Of a stretch of 64,000 nt of DNA, positions 47,464 through 60,399 are shown piece by piece. Each line of letters starts with the position of its first letter. Positions within the stretch are counted from its first letter, which is position 1. The notes under the pieces were generated by a model. The model saw only the letters and a program-made list of their open reading frames with translations. It ran no database searches and was not told where the DNA came from. A program made the position numbers and the translations under genes. The DNA lies in contig JAALGZ010000002.1 in assembly GCA_015227615.1 (NCBI GenBank), positions 558,001 through 622,000 on the forward strand, written 5' to 3'. The DNA is from Labyrinthula sp. Ha. Lineage: Eukaryota > Sar > Bigyra > Labyrinthulida > Labyrinthulaceae.

Positions 47464-50400
47464 CTAAGGTGTCGTTTGTGGTGGGGTTAGCATGTTCTCC
47501 CCGGGTGGTGGCGGGTGAAGGGGAGGGCGTGGTTCATGGTGTTCTGGTTCTTCTCTAGTATGCTCCAGTGGTACGTTCAAGTCTTCAGTTGGAGTAGCAG
47601 TTTGTGGAAAAAGATATGCTTCAAGTTTCCTTGAGGATTCTGCCAGTTCCATGTCCATTTCTGTCGTTGTGCATGTTTCCAGCCAGCTTTTTTGTTTTTC
47701 CTTTAATATTTTTAGGATGTTTGTATCGCCAGCTTTGAGGGTATTGGCCTGTTTCGTGTGTTCAAGTGGCTGCGTTGGATTAGGTTGGAGGAGGGTGCGT
47801 TTTATATCTCTAGAGAGTTTGTTCAAGGCTTTGGATGTATCTTTGTTTTCCAGGTTCCAGAACTCGCTGCCATATTGGATTTTTGAGACCACAAGCGCTT
47901 TCACTATGTTCTTTTTCCTTCTGGCAGTCAGCATATTATTCCGCAGTATCGGTTGCAGTTTACGAAGAGTTTCCTGTGCAGCGCGTATTCTAGCGGATGG
48001 GTTAACGTGGGTTTCAGCTGTTGCTGTTATATCCACTCCAAGGTATCTAAAGGTTTTTACTCCTTTAATGGTTCCAAGGTTGGTTTCTAGCTCTTCTTCT
48101 ACTGGGATGTTGCTGTAGAGGAAGTTTAGTTCAGCTGCAGCGACTGCTGTAGTGCCCTTTCTACTTCGAACTAACGCGGTCCCCGGTTCAAGACACTGTG
48201 CTTTACGTCATACAAGGGCATCTTTTGACGAGAAGTTTCTGGAACAAGAGGTGCAGGTGTGTTTATTGACCAGTTGTTAAATTGCAGTGTCTGAAAGCTT
48301 ATCTTTGAGCTTCCTTCTTCTGACCATTCCCATGAGTTGAGTTTTCTGTGTATTTATCTTTAGGCCAGACAATTGTGAGAGCTCTTCTGTATATTGAACA
48401 AAGTGTTTCAAGATGCTTCTATCTTTACTCATGATACAAAGATCGTCAGCAAATCCAAGAATGTTTTGAAAGGAGAATTCTGCTTCTGGAAAGTTCAAAT
48501 TTATTTTCTTTATTATCCTTCGAAACAGAGAGTCCAGAGCAAGTACAAATAACGTGGGACTTAGTGAGTCCCCTTGTAGCACGCCTTTGTTTATTTCTAC
48601 TCTGTCACTTATATGTTTTCCTATCTTTACTTGGACTGCAGCATATTTATATAGGTAAAGGATTACATTGATAAAGTTAGCAGGAACTTTTCTCTCTTTT
48701 AAACTAAGCTCGAGGAAAGGATGTTTACAAGAGTCGAAAGCTTTTTTGAAATCTATAAAGAGACATAGTGTCTTCGAGTTCTCCATTTGGCTGAGTTTGC
48801 AGCTGTTCAAGAGGAGTTGAATTTTTTGTCTAGTTCCCGTATTCTCTCTAAATTCAGACTGGTGGTTTCCTACTGTTCTTTCCAGGGTATTCTTTAGTCT
48901 ATTGTTTATTATTTTAGTGATTAGTTTGTAAGAAGTGTTAAGCAAGGATATTGGCCTATAGTTGGAAGGAATTTGATGGTTTCCTTTTTTATATAGGAAG
49001 ATGATGTTCCCAGTAGAGAGAGATATAAGCTCATCTTTGTTCAGGCCACTTGGGTCTAAAAATAGTTCTTCTGCAAGTTGCTGCAAGTATTTCAATACTA
49101 TTTTGTTATTCTTTAGGATTTCGTTTGTGATTCCATCAGGTCCGGGTACTTTATAGTTGTTTAGCGTTTTCGCCGTCTCTTCAAGTTCTTCTAAAGTCGG
49201 AGGAGATATATTGATATCTTCAGCTTTGGCTTCAGGAATATCTAGTTCAGTGTCTATGATGTTTCCTTCTCTGTTCCTTTGAGTGAGTTCAAGGTATTCT
49301 TGGAATACTTTTACTCGTTTTTTATCGTTTAGGTGTTTTCCATCTTCCATGGTAATGGTGCGTTGAGGTTTCCGCTTTTTTCCTACTATCCTTTCTGCTT
49401 GTTTGAAAGCTTCATGGATATCATTCTTTGCCATAGCTGTATCTATTCTTCTTACTTGAAGGTCCAGCCAGGCTTTGTAGTCGTTCAAGGTACTTTTTCT
49501 TATCATCTTCTTCAGTATTTTAGATTCATTTTCAGTTAGAGATTTCCATAGCCTTCTTCTTATTTCAAATAAAGTCTCTGTTCTATCTGAAGATGTTCTG
49601 TAGAGTCGTTCATGTGCTACTAGTGGGATGCAGTTTTCAATGGCTTTCTTTATTGTTGACTTGAACGTTTGGAAGTTTGGTCTTGGTTGTTTTCCAGAGT
49701 TATTGGATGGTGGGAGCTTGGCTATTTCTTCTTCGAAACCTTGTCGTATTTCTTCGTTTAGTTTCCAACGGTTTGCGTCAATTTTGAAGAACTCTTTGTA
49801 GTTTCGATGCATTTTTGGGTTTTGGTTGGAGTATTTCCTGAACTTTTGTGAGACTAGTGCTTCAACTGGTTGATGATCAAACTCTGTTCTATTGTGGATT
49901 TTCTCTCCTAGTTTTCTTTTTATCCGAATTTTTCGGAATAGTGGGGTGCTGCTCTTACACGCTATGATGAAGTCTATTTCTGAGCGTTTCTGATTATTCT
50001 TGTGTTTTGAATAGTACGTTACGTGAATATTTGTATTCTTTGCACCAGTAGCGAAGTATGGGTTGACGATGGCGAGATTGTACTTGTTCAAAAAGTCCCG
50101 AAGTATTTTGCCGTTCCTGTTTGTTCTTGTCGTGTATCCGTAGTTTCCGTTGCTTGTCACTTCGTTGTGCCGTATTTGAGCGTTCCAGTCGCCTAGGATT
50201 ATCATGAGGTCTTTTTTCCTTTTCAGTGAGATCGCTTTCTGGAGTCTTGTTAGAAACTGGCTGTATTCTTTTGTTGTTTTTCCTGCGTGTGGTGCGTAGA
50301 TGTTGATGATGTAATAGCTTCTAGAGTTAAGTTTAGTCTTAACACCTAAAATTCTATCTTCATCAAATACTTTTTCTGTTTCTTTGTCCATGTTCCTGTT

Positions 50401-50700
50401 GAAGTATGCTGCTAAAATAATGATTTTGTTTTTTTCTATGTCTTTGTTCTTAGAGATATCTGTTGTAAACCAGTTTAGTCTAGAGAAGCTCGCTCTTTCG
50501 AGGTATTCCGCTCCTTTACTACCAACTTCCTGTATTGCAAGGACGTTTGTATCGGCAGTTAGGGCATATTCCTCGATAGACCTGAGCTTGTAGGAGGTGA
50601 GACGGTCAACATTCACAGAGACAATTGAAATTGCTCTGGAATCTTGCGCTTCATTGACTGGTGACTGTCTTTCAACTGCCTGAGTGTTGCCGGAACTCAT
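47464..50700 (-). pseudogene. LINE endonuclease/reverse transcriptase polyprotein with two internal stops
   Basis: The endonuclease shows VLAIQEVGSKGAEYL, INIYAPH, LMIILGDWNAQI, SEIDFIIAC and DHQPVEALV, so its catalytic set is complete. The reverse transcriptase shows NYRPISLLNTSYKLITKIIN, LFIDFKKAFDS, GVLQGDSLSPTLF and FADDLCIM. A finger, CTSCSRNFSSKDALV, is interrupted by the TGA just where its histidine side would follow. Downstream, FRYLGVDI and a basic helical region lead to a proline-rich end. The product nicks target DNA and copies the element RNA in the nucleus. The annotated start is the ATG at 50700; an upstream TTG has no support. Confidence 0.88.
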
Positions 50701-50740
50701 AACGGTTTCTTTGTTTCCAAATTTTCTGTTTCCCAAAAAC

Positions 50741-50754
50741 TTATCAGTGTGTTA
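50741..50754. repeat. Target-site duplication, right copy
   Basis: TTATCAGTGTGTTA at the element's 5' end, identical to 46528-46541. Confidence 0.88.
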
Positions 50755-53700
50755 ATGGTTTAATACAGGGACAACGGTCGAGACTTGTCCCCGGGCGGGT
50801 TAGCGAATTTTCCTTAATTCTTCTCCCGTTTCCCGTAAGAGGCCCCCAACATTTCTCTTAGGTTTCGCATTTACCGGGAATTTCGAGACATAACACATTT
50901 CTGAATTATTGATCGTTTTTACTGGATTAAATATTGAGTTCCAAGTAAACTTTATCAAATCATATTCTATTGAACTTATATAATGTAAAGATCTAATTCA
51001 GAATTCCAACATCACTTTTATTGAAAACAGCACTACCAAGTTAAACTTTTGCTAGAACTACAAACAGGAAACTTATGAACCAAGGTGAGTTAAGACAAAT
51101 TTGTCTAAATCCAACAAAACTTCTTTCGGGCCTAAAAGATGGGGTTAGGAAATTTCAGTATAGCAAGAACTGATGCTATTAATTTCAAAATAGTTTACAG
51201 TCACGTGTCAATATAATTAAACAGTTCAGAGTAATAAAACTTACACTTATGTCTGTACTATGAGCTTTTAATTAACCAAGAAACTAGAGGCACCAACTTG
51301 CACAATACGGAAAAAATGATGTTGTTTTTTAATAAATTATTAATGAAAAATAGAAAAAACTCAACTGAAACGCTCAACAAGAAAGAACTCTTGATTTCTT
51401 CGAATTTTTGATAACTTAGGCTTTCTTCATTATGCCTGGCTATGCCTTAAAAACTGGAGTGAATCTTTGTTGTATTAATGACATATTTTCTAAATTGTGT
51501 GAAATGGATATATTCAAATTATGTCCATAAATGTTTAATATTTTCATAAGCAGTTGGATTAAACCGTACTTTAGACGGAATATTAACATACTGCTGTGTA
51601 GATAAATTGCATTCTTGGGGTTAGTGTTCAATAAGGTACAGAGGGAATCTTTCTCAATAAATTTTAGATTATTCAATTGACATAACACTACTAAAATCTA
51701 AGAAATAGAGATCTTATATCTTTTGAGCCTAGGAAGCAAGAACAATGCCATGAGTTCTAGCTTAGAGATATGTACTTATTTTGTTGAGGATGACCAGATC
51801 ACTACAAGAAAATCCCAGTTCCAAAGTTCAGCCACGTATTTTGAACTCTTCATCAATTATTTGTTTATCATTTTTTTATTTTTATTTTCTTCTTTAAAAG
51901 CTTCATTTGAAGAGTAAAGAGAATTTTACAAAAGGGTTTATTATCAGAGCAATAATCTTTGCTCCTGGTCTTAGCGCATGTTCATGAAAATAAGAAACCT
52001 AATGGGGGAAGAGGTGTTTTGGAGGAGCTTAACTACGTTATTCCTAGAAATCTAACTTCCCTGAAATAATATACATGAATAGGCAACAGATTTCCGTGAC
52101 ATATGTCAAAGTGGCAACAAACTGGTAAAACGAGTGAAGAGAATGGGTTACTTCGCATTGAACCATGCTATAGCTACAGCACGATACATAAAAAATTACA
52201 GCAATCAAGAATATATGTGTTCGGTTTCTAGCTTCAAAATAACATAGGTGAGAAAGCATAAAAGTTTTCGATAGTAATAATATAATACTTGCACCTGTAA
52301 TCGTTATCTAATTCTTTTTGCATCACCTATTTCTAGATTCACAAACCTTCAAAATATATAGAAAAATGCCTGGATTTCCTTTGAAATCCCTTAAAAAGAA
52401 TGATACTGAAGCCAAAAAAGGAATTTATTTTATTATAAATGCAACAGAAGTTTTTCCAGAAGTGTCTCAAGGGGATGATGAGATAAAGACTATGCTTTCT
52501 CCGTTGTCAATGAGAAGTATATTTCATTAATCTATTCTGTTGGTGAATATGACGTTTACGATTTTAACTTGCACACCCTGCGAGAAATAATATATTCACA
52601 AGAATATACCTTAATTTACTATGGGTGTATTCAACTTAATATTCATTAATAACGATTGCAAAATAACTTGTAGATAAGACTATTCTTTTCTTAAGTTTGT
52701 GGCTATGGGCACACATTCATTAATCATCCAGAGTATTTTACGTAACCTATTCCATAAATATATGTGTGTAAAACTCAGCTCACTGTAAATTACAATATTA
52801 CTGAAATTAATAAACTCAGGTGTAAATAAAAACAATGAAAAGGATATTTTTTTTCATGAATGTGAACTCAAACAATTTTATATAGCTACGTCTAACTATA
52901 ATATCTAATGCCAGCTATTTTGACAGCTTGATTCCATTGTCGGGCTGCACCAACTTTCATGAGTAATAAGAAGCTGCTGAAAGAAAAATTATTTTGCCTT
53001 AGGGATATGGTTAAGAACTATACTAACTAAAAAGGCAACTTTACATACATAATGTAAGAAAAGCATACTCGTAGTCAACGAATGACGAATAAACTCTATA
53101 TGTCGTAAGAGCAACACACATACTTTTCATATAGCTTGCACAGATACTTATGAATTAACCCTAATATTTACTGCAAGTATAATAATTCAATATCCCCGTG
53201 ATAGTGATTGTAATACTGAAATAACTGAATTTGAAGACTATAGAAACTAAATTTAAGATTATTCTATTAATGGCCAGGGATTGCCATATGCTTTTGGATG
53301 GTTTCTCTTTGTAATTACAGAATTTGTCCTAGCATCATGTGAAATATAAACGACAGGGTCTATTCATAACTGTGATAGAATAACAAGTATAATACCTCGT
53401 GCATAACGGGAGATGTTGTGAAGTATGCCTGTCTGAATCAGCTTAAGAGTAGCATATTTTAACAAGTGTACAAATAAAGTCTTTAAGAGCGATTATATGT
53501 AAATGATGCCAATATATAAAATGAAATCTTTCAGTTTAATTGTGCTCTAATTTGATAACAATACTGAAGATAAATGCTCGTACTTTTGTTTTTGCAGAGC
53601 AACATGTTACATAAGGCCATGTATCTATTGGCCCATAGAATTATGCAATGCAATTCATTATTGTTATATCGAGTACAAGAATATTTGTTAATTATTTCTT

Positions 53701-56700
53701 GCAAAACCAGAACATAGTAGAATTATATTTTAATAGAAATAGAAGAATTATTTGAGTTATTATACTTCATTTTAAAACACAAATACTGGACTAAAAATTC
53801 TCAAACCTATTGATACTCCTATCCAGTGCGATGGTATAATAGCCGCATTTCATGCACCATTTTTTTAAGCTGTACTCGGAGAGGATAAATTCGAGTAAAA
53901 CTAGTTTACATATGGAAAAATTTTTATGCATCAATCCTAATTATGACATGACATAATACCGAACCAAAAATGAATAGTGATGAATAGGCTTAATTACTTT
54001 TATTCATACAACTAGAATCAAATATTGACCTTAAGCGTCGTTGGAAATATTTCCTGTATCTATGGTTCTTTCGATGAATAAAGAACTCATAAGCGGGGAT
54101 TCACTAATTGAAATGTCCCCTAAAATGTGATGGTGACTCATTACGTATGAATACTTCATTGCAGAGAAACAAAACTACCCATTAATAAATATGACAAAAT
54201 ATACTTTGAAACATATTCTTTGTAAACATGCACTGGAAAACAAATAATGTTGATGCCTATAAGTGTTAACCTCATAATTTTGTAGTCAATGGGTCCTTGT
54301 TAAAGAGATGTCAAGGTTTAGTGAGTTTGGTTTAACACCGGTAGGTGTAACAAGTTGACTTACCAAAGCGCGTCTTACGTTCTGCTACAAGTAGTTAGAA
54401 AATAAACTCCCTTTATTCTTAGCTGTGTTATATAAGAAAGTATATTACCAACACTAAGTAGGATTATACCTCTTAACATTTCTATAGCATCTGAGAAGCA
54501 TCTCCACAGGTGTGTAAATTGTGCCATACTTGCAGTTGGTTATAGCAATACTAGTATCAAAAGCTGTACACAAGAACGAGAGCAGTGATACCAGTTCAAC
54601 TTAATTACATGACTATAATCTGCCATGGAATGCTACAATACTGACTGTTAGAAGATTGTTAGAGTGGTTGGTAACTTATCAAAAACCTACATTTTTTAAG
54701 TTATGTAGACTCATATGGGATTAGCTATTAGAATCAAAGAGATGGTGTTATTTGTAGTAATGAATGGAAAAGCCTAAAACTATTAAGTTTTTTCTAGACT
54801 ACTGTTGAATCTTTAGTAGCTGAATTTCAAAAGCAAACGACATTCCGTCAACCGTATGCTCTGCCAAAGTCAATTTCAGGCCACGTGGTTAGATTTTTTT
54901 TCAGTTTTAAACTTTACTGTCGAACCCGAGGTTTACTTATCTAGCCTTTTTGGCAGTCATTGTTTTATCTGAATGTATTATTATACCTTTAACATTCAAT
55001 TTTTCTCTACGTTGATCCCAGATGGAAATCATTTAAGATTTCTGCTTCCACCGTTCTATAATACCTGGGACCTACTTTGTAAAGATTTCTGTAAAAGTTT
55101 TTGGTGCCCGTGCAATTTTTGTTTACTTCTAATTTATTCTAAAGCAAAACCTGCGATAGAGATCCGTTGCATGAAAGGGAATGTATTGCAGTTAAATCAA
55201 CCTGTAATCAAGAAACGGATGCCCCACATACCACTCAGCAACTAAATCCTCCGTTGCTTAAGCCTTTGGTATATATTCAGACAAAACATTTTTTTACCCT
55301 ACGCTAGACGGAGCACTCATTGTTGATTTAATTGCCTTAATAGAAAGACTCTGCCACCTCATTATATCTCTTATTTTACTATGAACTACCTTGGGATACT
55401 TATGAGGTTAGCATAATTCCTTTCATCAGAGCAAACATATATCTAGCAATATTATTAAAAAGAAAATATATAGTACGAACAACATTAATCAAAAGCATAA
55501 ACCGGAATACGGAACATGATCAAGGGGTGCACCTATCTCTGTCGATAGATCACAAATACTTCTATTATTAGATAAAGCACTAATATATCCTGTATTAAAA
55601 TATTTTTTTTTGTTATAAGCTACTTTTAGAAGAGCGACCAAGATAAATACTAGTAATATGATAACCCATCTACTCAGAATGTAAGAATAGAGTTAAGGAA
55701 TTCTAAATAAGATTAAAGCAGAAAAGTAGAATACACCCAAGTTAAATAAGTGGCACCATTCAAATGCAAAGCTAAGGAAAACAATTGGTCTTCTCTGACA
55801 AGCAACATATGTTCCTGTATTCGCCTATTAATCGTGGAAAACGATGTTGGGCAATCGTTAATCCTGTGACCTAATTATGACACTTCACTATTTCATGAAA
55901 TAAACCATGTTTTCCAACACTGAGATAAAGTGTATTCTCTTCTTAGGGGTCTAAGAATGCTCGGGATGTCTAATGTCGGTACATCCACAATATTTAACGA
56001 CCCGTAGAAGTTTTAAACTTTGAATCCACGAGTAATGAACGTATTTTCTTATTTTGCAAAATATCGAAGTTGCATATTTTAATACAGAATATAGCAATGC
56101 TGTTGAATCTTGGGATTTGATAACGCTGTAGTAAAAACTTATTATTGATATTTCCTAATCTAATATTAGATTTCGACGACCAAACCATTCAAAGAGGAAA
56201 ATATAAGAGATACAGTTTCGTTGTGTATAATCCCCTCGCAACGTATTATTAATAGGATCTCCGTTCGAGAAATAAGTGTCAAGATTCAGTGTATACTATT
56301 AAGAATTAATAGTTTTAATATTTTCTCCTACTTTGCCTCTATCCATATAGTAATAGATTTCTTGTAAATCAAAATACCACAAATGACAGTTAAGCCAAAT
56401 TACGCAACACCAAGTTATACAGATAGTTCATATACCACTCTTGTGTCGTTTGAAAACTATAGAAATTAAAATATATAACCAAACAATACTACGGAAATGT
56501 CTTGGGGAAAATATTTTTCGGGAATGTGTACAATTGGGGAGTTCTTATTGGAACAAAGTTTTGAGACCTTAAACCTAGTGGGTCTTTGACAGTAGAGTCG
56601 TATTTTACTATCGTTGGACTACTATTAAAAATAATTTTAATGGGCCAATGTGGAAATGTTACTTAAACCGAACAATATCATAGGCTCAAACTCTATGGAC

Positions 56701-59066
56701 TAGATGATAAAGCTGTACAGCTCTGAGGTACCGGCAAAGAGTCGAACAGACCAAGAAACGTCAAGGACGCATGGTATTCTAACATTGAAAGAGTAAAGAC
56801 AGCTAACGAGATCTCAAAATTGAGCTCATTAAAATATCAAAACTCAAATAGAATAGTTGTAAAATCTCAGTTAAATTTAAAGTTTATCCAAGAACTTCAA
56901 AATATAGTTTGGTATAGCATGATAATATCAAACAACATTCCAAAGGACTAGCATTGATTAGGTTCTTTGTTCTGCCAGGATATTTGTCTACCTGGTTCCC
57001 TAGGATCTATCATAGGGTAAATTAAGACTTAGCAGCCACAGTACAAGCCCTGTAGCTTCTACGTGGCTCTTTATATAACCAATATATAAAGACAAATATC
57101 TTAAGCTGGAGTTGTTGACTATTACTTGTCGTAGCAATCAATGCAATTTCTTATCCTCTAGCAAACTTCACAGTCGGGGCAAGGGAAAACAAATCAAGAC
57201 TTAAGTTACCCTGCTAGTTGAGTGCAACGTAACATGAGCAAAATCAACCAAGCTAGGCAAAAGAGAAAGTATGAACCGAAGTGATTCTTGTGCTTAAGAA
57301 TAAATCATGGAACCTTTACCAATAATGTTGCTAAAACAAACATTTAAAATACATCATATATAAGAAGTAGAATCCTTACAATATTATTTAATTATTTTGT
57401 TGCCAAAATTCAAGTCACATAAAAAAATAGTAGAGGTATATAACGTCGGATATATGAAAAATTTGCACCCCTTCGTAGTTCGCGCTAGCACTACAAGGCT
57501 AGTGTAAAAACTAAATCCGAAGAGCTTTATACAACATACTTGCTCTGTGGAGAGGGTACTATTTAGTTTTCCTTCTTACCACTGTATTTGAACACTTACC
57601 TCAAATTAAGACTGCTCTTCACCTAGGCTTAAGCTATTTCCGTCAAAGCAGATTGCAAGAGAACTTAAAACTTCAGCTGGAATATTCTTTTGCCTCAAAA
57701 GCTAAATTGGTACGAGTAGACATTGCCTTTGCATGTTTTCATATCTTTGACTTATATGTCATCAAATACGGAAAACAATAGATTTCAGCTATACAGTGAT
57801 AGTGACTATGGTTGATGCTTATGTTCACGTGCTGACTGGTACACAGTGAACTCTGAACCGAGATTTTCAGCTTACAAAAACTTATAATGAACCACACTAT
57901 ACAAATTGCCACTCATATTTATTACCTGTGCATTTTGTTGTAAGGATGGTTCTTATTGCTTTTTACCGCATTGGTTTCATTTCTTAACTTCCCGGTGTTT
58001 TTCCTAAGTAAATCAAGCAAACAAAGGATATAGTTCAGAATCTTATAAACCTGTTAGGAACCTAGATTCAATGACTTGGCGTCACATAAGACATGTTTTT
58101 CTTTATGAAGAAACAGTTTCATTTTAGTTTTATACCTTCTCTTGTGTTAGTATTTTCAAAGTGCCATGTCAATCTTCACAAGTAACCTGTAACTTAACTA
58201 ACTCTGCTTCTTTTCTCTGTAGAACCAAATTTCATTTATAAAGTCAGGTAAAAGAATCGTTGCTGAGATTTAATTTTCTTGATTGATAGATGATACAGCA
58301 CTACTTAGTACTTACTGCTAGGGGTACCAACTGAAGAAAATTCATGCTTGAGGATCCTCAAACTCAAACTCACTTAGAGCAAAGTCTTGCAATTTTGGGG
58401 GCACTCAAAACTCAGTCCTGAAACTGAAAATTCTCAATGTGTTTCTTATTAAGAATCATCAATTCCTCACAAAATATAATAGAAATGCTCAGTCAAGTCC
58501 TCAATGAGTTCCTCTTTCCTCATCCAATATTGTATCGTGACTCATTCAAACTTCCATAGTTCGTTCAAAAACTCCTCCAAAGATCGAATCAGTCCTTTGA
58601 GAGAACTCACTCCGCATCCCTACTAACTACAGTCAACCCCTGTTGAGTATGCTGCTGAGAAATTAAGCTAGCAACTTAGGAATAAGAACCCAGCATACGA
58701 CTGAGGGGCAACGGCATTTGCTGGAAATATGACCTACAAATCAAATAGTTGGATGTTTTATATTATATCAAATTTTGAGTAAGCTTTTTTCTTGCTTCAG
58801 GTAATGCAACGTTGTTGAACATAAATACACGAAAACCGAGAACCTAGGTGAAGCTGAATAAACAGGTTCTAGTGCTACCACAATTTGAAAAGTCAAGCAC
58901 TCCCGGTATTAATATAAGTTAGTATAATCTCTATGTTCGTAACACTTTTCTAACAATACTTCATAGTGGAAACAGAGCCACTTGGAAATAAATTCCTATT
59001 CATAAATAGCTTTAAAGTTCTCACGGTGTTACAACTAACCAAAAATGTATAAGCAACATAAACTCT
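50755..59066. other. 8.3-kb stretch without a supported gene
   Basis: The first 130 bases are GC-richer, with CCCG runs and two TCGAGAC sites. They may be an older repeat into which the LINE inserted. The rest is AT-rich with frames under 91 codons and no recognisable motif. The longest (54973-55245, plus) is cysteine- and aromatic-rich by composition, not by pattern. Confidence 0.55.
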
Positions 59067-60137
59067 CTATAAGTACGACTGGGCTAAGTTTGAATTCTTC
59101 AAGGTTTGAATAATTTCGTTGCTTATAGCACTTCCACCGCAAACTATGACAACAACTGAAGAGCTTTTATCCAGCAGCCCAGTCTCCACTGCTTTCTTCA
59201 GTGCCGCAACACTTGCTCCACACGCAGGTTCAACAAGCACACGATGCTCTGCGAGAAGTACCTCAATCCCTTCAACGCTCTCAGAGTCACTAACCACAAC
59301 AGAATCTACATTGTTGTACTCTTTACACAAATCAAGAAACCCTTTAGCAACCTTTTTAGCTCCAAGACTATGCGCAATGCTTTTAATCTCATTGAGTGCA
59401 GGAATTTCTACCCCATCAGAAAAGAGTTCACCCTGGTTTCCCCATGCTGCTCTAAAGCTCTCAGCTCCTTGGGTTTCTGCACAAAATAGCTTAGTTTTAT
59501 GTTGATAGCATCCATCTTCTTCCATCAAGCCAAGAAGCAATCCTGCTGCCAGTCCCCCGCCTCCGACGCTGCAAAAAATTCCATCCACTTTCGCGCTTTG
59601 ATCCGCAGTACTTGTCGCATTAGCCTCCACACCATCCACCTGAGGACGAAAATCATTAATCTGACTCTTCAACTCTGTGTAAATCCGGGAGTTTCCTTTC
59701 CAAATTTTTGGATGATCAAAAGGTGGTGCGTAAGCAACATTCTTCCCTTGTTGCTTTTGCTCCGCAAGATACTTCTTAGCAGCATCAGTAGCTTCATCCA
59801 GATTCATACCAGCTTTCACAATAATGGCTTCTGGATTGAAGCTTCTAATTCTTTGTAACATCAGCTGTTTCGTGCTTTCAGGCACAAATACTCTGCAGCT
59901 GAGATTAAGAAGTTTACAGGCGTGAGCAGCAGCCAAGCCAGCATTTCCACCGGAAGAGCAAACAACTTCTAAACTTTTGGTTATGTGCCATTGCTCAAGC
60001 TTTAAGTGTCTGCATAACTCCAACATGGCTCTATCTTTGAAGGATCCAGTCGCTTGACAGTTCTCCATCTTCAGAAAAACGTTCTTTAACCCAAACTGCT
60101 CTGCAAGGCCAGGAGAAGGAATTAGTGGAGTGTACAT
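59067..60137 (-). CDS. L-serine/L-threonine dehydratase-like PLP enzyme
   Basis: Intronless, 356 residues, ATG start. It matches fold-type II PLP enzymes of the serine dehydratase group. GSFKDRA (Lys34) is the Schiff-base lysine motif, SSGGNAGLA (61-69, Asn65) binds the cofactor, SVGGGGLAAG (190-199) is the glycine loop for the phosphate, and VCGGSAIS near 332-339 places a Cys near the pyridine nitrogen, as in animal SDS. The expected reaction is deamination of L-serine or L-threonine to pyruvate or 2-oxobutyrate in the cytosol. An insertion of about 20 residues rich in Ala, Ser and Thr (VEANATSTADQSAKV, 170-184) sits just before the glycine loop. Serine racemase or a threonine synthase relative is less likely. 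Divergent from the coiled-coil gene at 60400. Confidence 0.85.
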   Translation of the reverse strand: MYTPLIPSPGLAEQFGLKNVFLKMENCQATGSFKDRAMLELCRHLKLEQWHITKSLEVVCSSGGNAGLAAAHACKLLNLSCRVFVPESTKQLMLQRIRSFNPEAIIVKAGMNLDEATDAAKKYLAEQKQQGKNVAYAPPFDHPKIWKGNSRIYTELKSQINDFRPQVDGVEANATSTADQSAKVDGIFCSVGGGGLAAGLLLGLMEEDGCYQHKTKLFCAETQGAESFRAAWGNQGELFSDGVEIPALNEIKSIAHSLGAKKVAKGFLDLCKEYNNVDSVVVSDSESVEGIEVLLAEHRVLVEPACGASVAALKKAVETGLLDKSSSVVVIVCGGSAISNEIIQTLKNSNLAQSYL

Positions 60138-60366
60138 TTCTATTTTTATTGTTTAATTTGATTTTGATTTTTCACTTTTCACTGCAAGCATGAACTGAAG
60201 AAAATTCAGTAGGACATCTGTAATCCTTCTGTTTCATGGAAGAGAAAGTTCTATTCAAGAGATCACTTTCTTAGATATGGGTAATTTAATTTTTCTCAAA
60301 TGTTTTTTTGTAGATATATTTATTATGCACATAGCCCATTACTATAATGTTTGGGAATGATACTAG

Positions 60367-60383
60367 ATTGCCCAAAATTTGAT
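60367..60383 (+). promoter_or_regulatory. ATTGCCCAAAAT promoter motif (extended) of the KEN-box coiled-coil gene
   Basis: An exact 12-mer, continuing as TTGAT, so that GCCCAAAATTTGAT (60370-60383) is shared letter for letter with the eL20 promoter. It lies 21 nt before the ATG, close enough to be the initiation region. Confidence 0.6.
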
Positions 60384-60399
60384 GCTTTAGATTCAAGAG

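Larger units (their letters stand above)
46542..50740 (-). mobile_element. Nearly whole LINE (non-LTR retrotransposon) with 14-bp target-site duplications
   Basis: Bounded by exact 14-bp direct repeats. Read in element orientation it has a 40-nt leader, one reading frame of 1079 codons (50700-47464), and a 0.9-kb 3' UTR with a 127-bp tandem repeat. The tail is short repeats of the type (TATTAAC)n instead of poly(A). The frame keeps one register throughout, with two nonsense codons, TAA at 48277-48279 and TGA at 48208-48210. There are no frameshifts, so the insertion is recent. The absence of a separate ORF1 and a leader length matching the other LINE here suggest a one-ORF family. Domains: AP endonuclease, reverse transcriptase, CCHC-like finger, proline-rich tail. 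Confidence 0.92.

Noticed and set aside
47651-48118. Plus-strand frame of 155 codons
   Set aside because: It is antisense to the LINE polyprotein, and its composition is that of a reverse-strand shadow.
48208-48279. Stop codon reassignment suggested by TAA and TGA inside the long LINE frame
   Set aside because: Host genes end with TAA, TAG and TGA in the normal way and none needs read-through. Two stops in a recent LINE copy are ordinary decay.
50755-50890. LINE 5' end extending into the GC-richer block
   Set aside because: The 14-bp target duplication ends the element at 50740, and the other LINE begins the same distance from its ATG.
59119-59858. Plus-strand frames of 81-128 codons
   Set aside because: All are antisense shadows of the dehydratase, whose catalytic motifs are intact on the minus strand.
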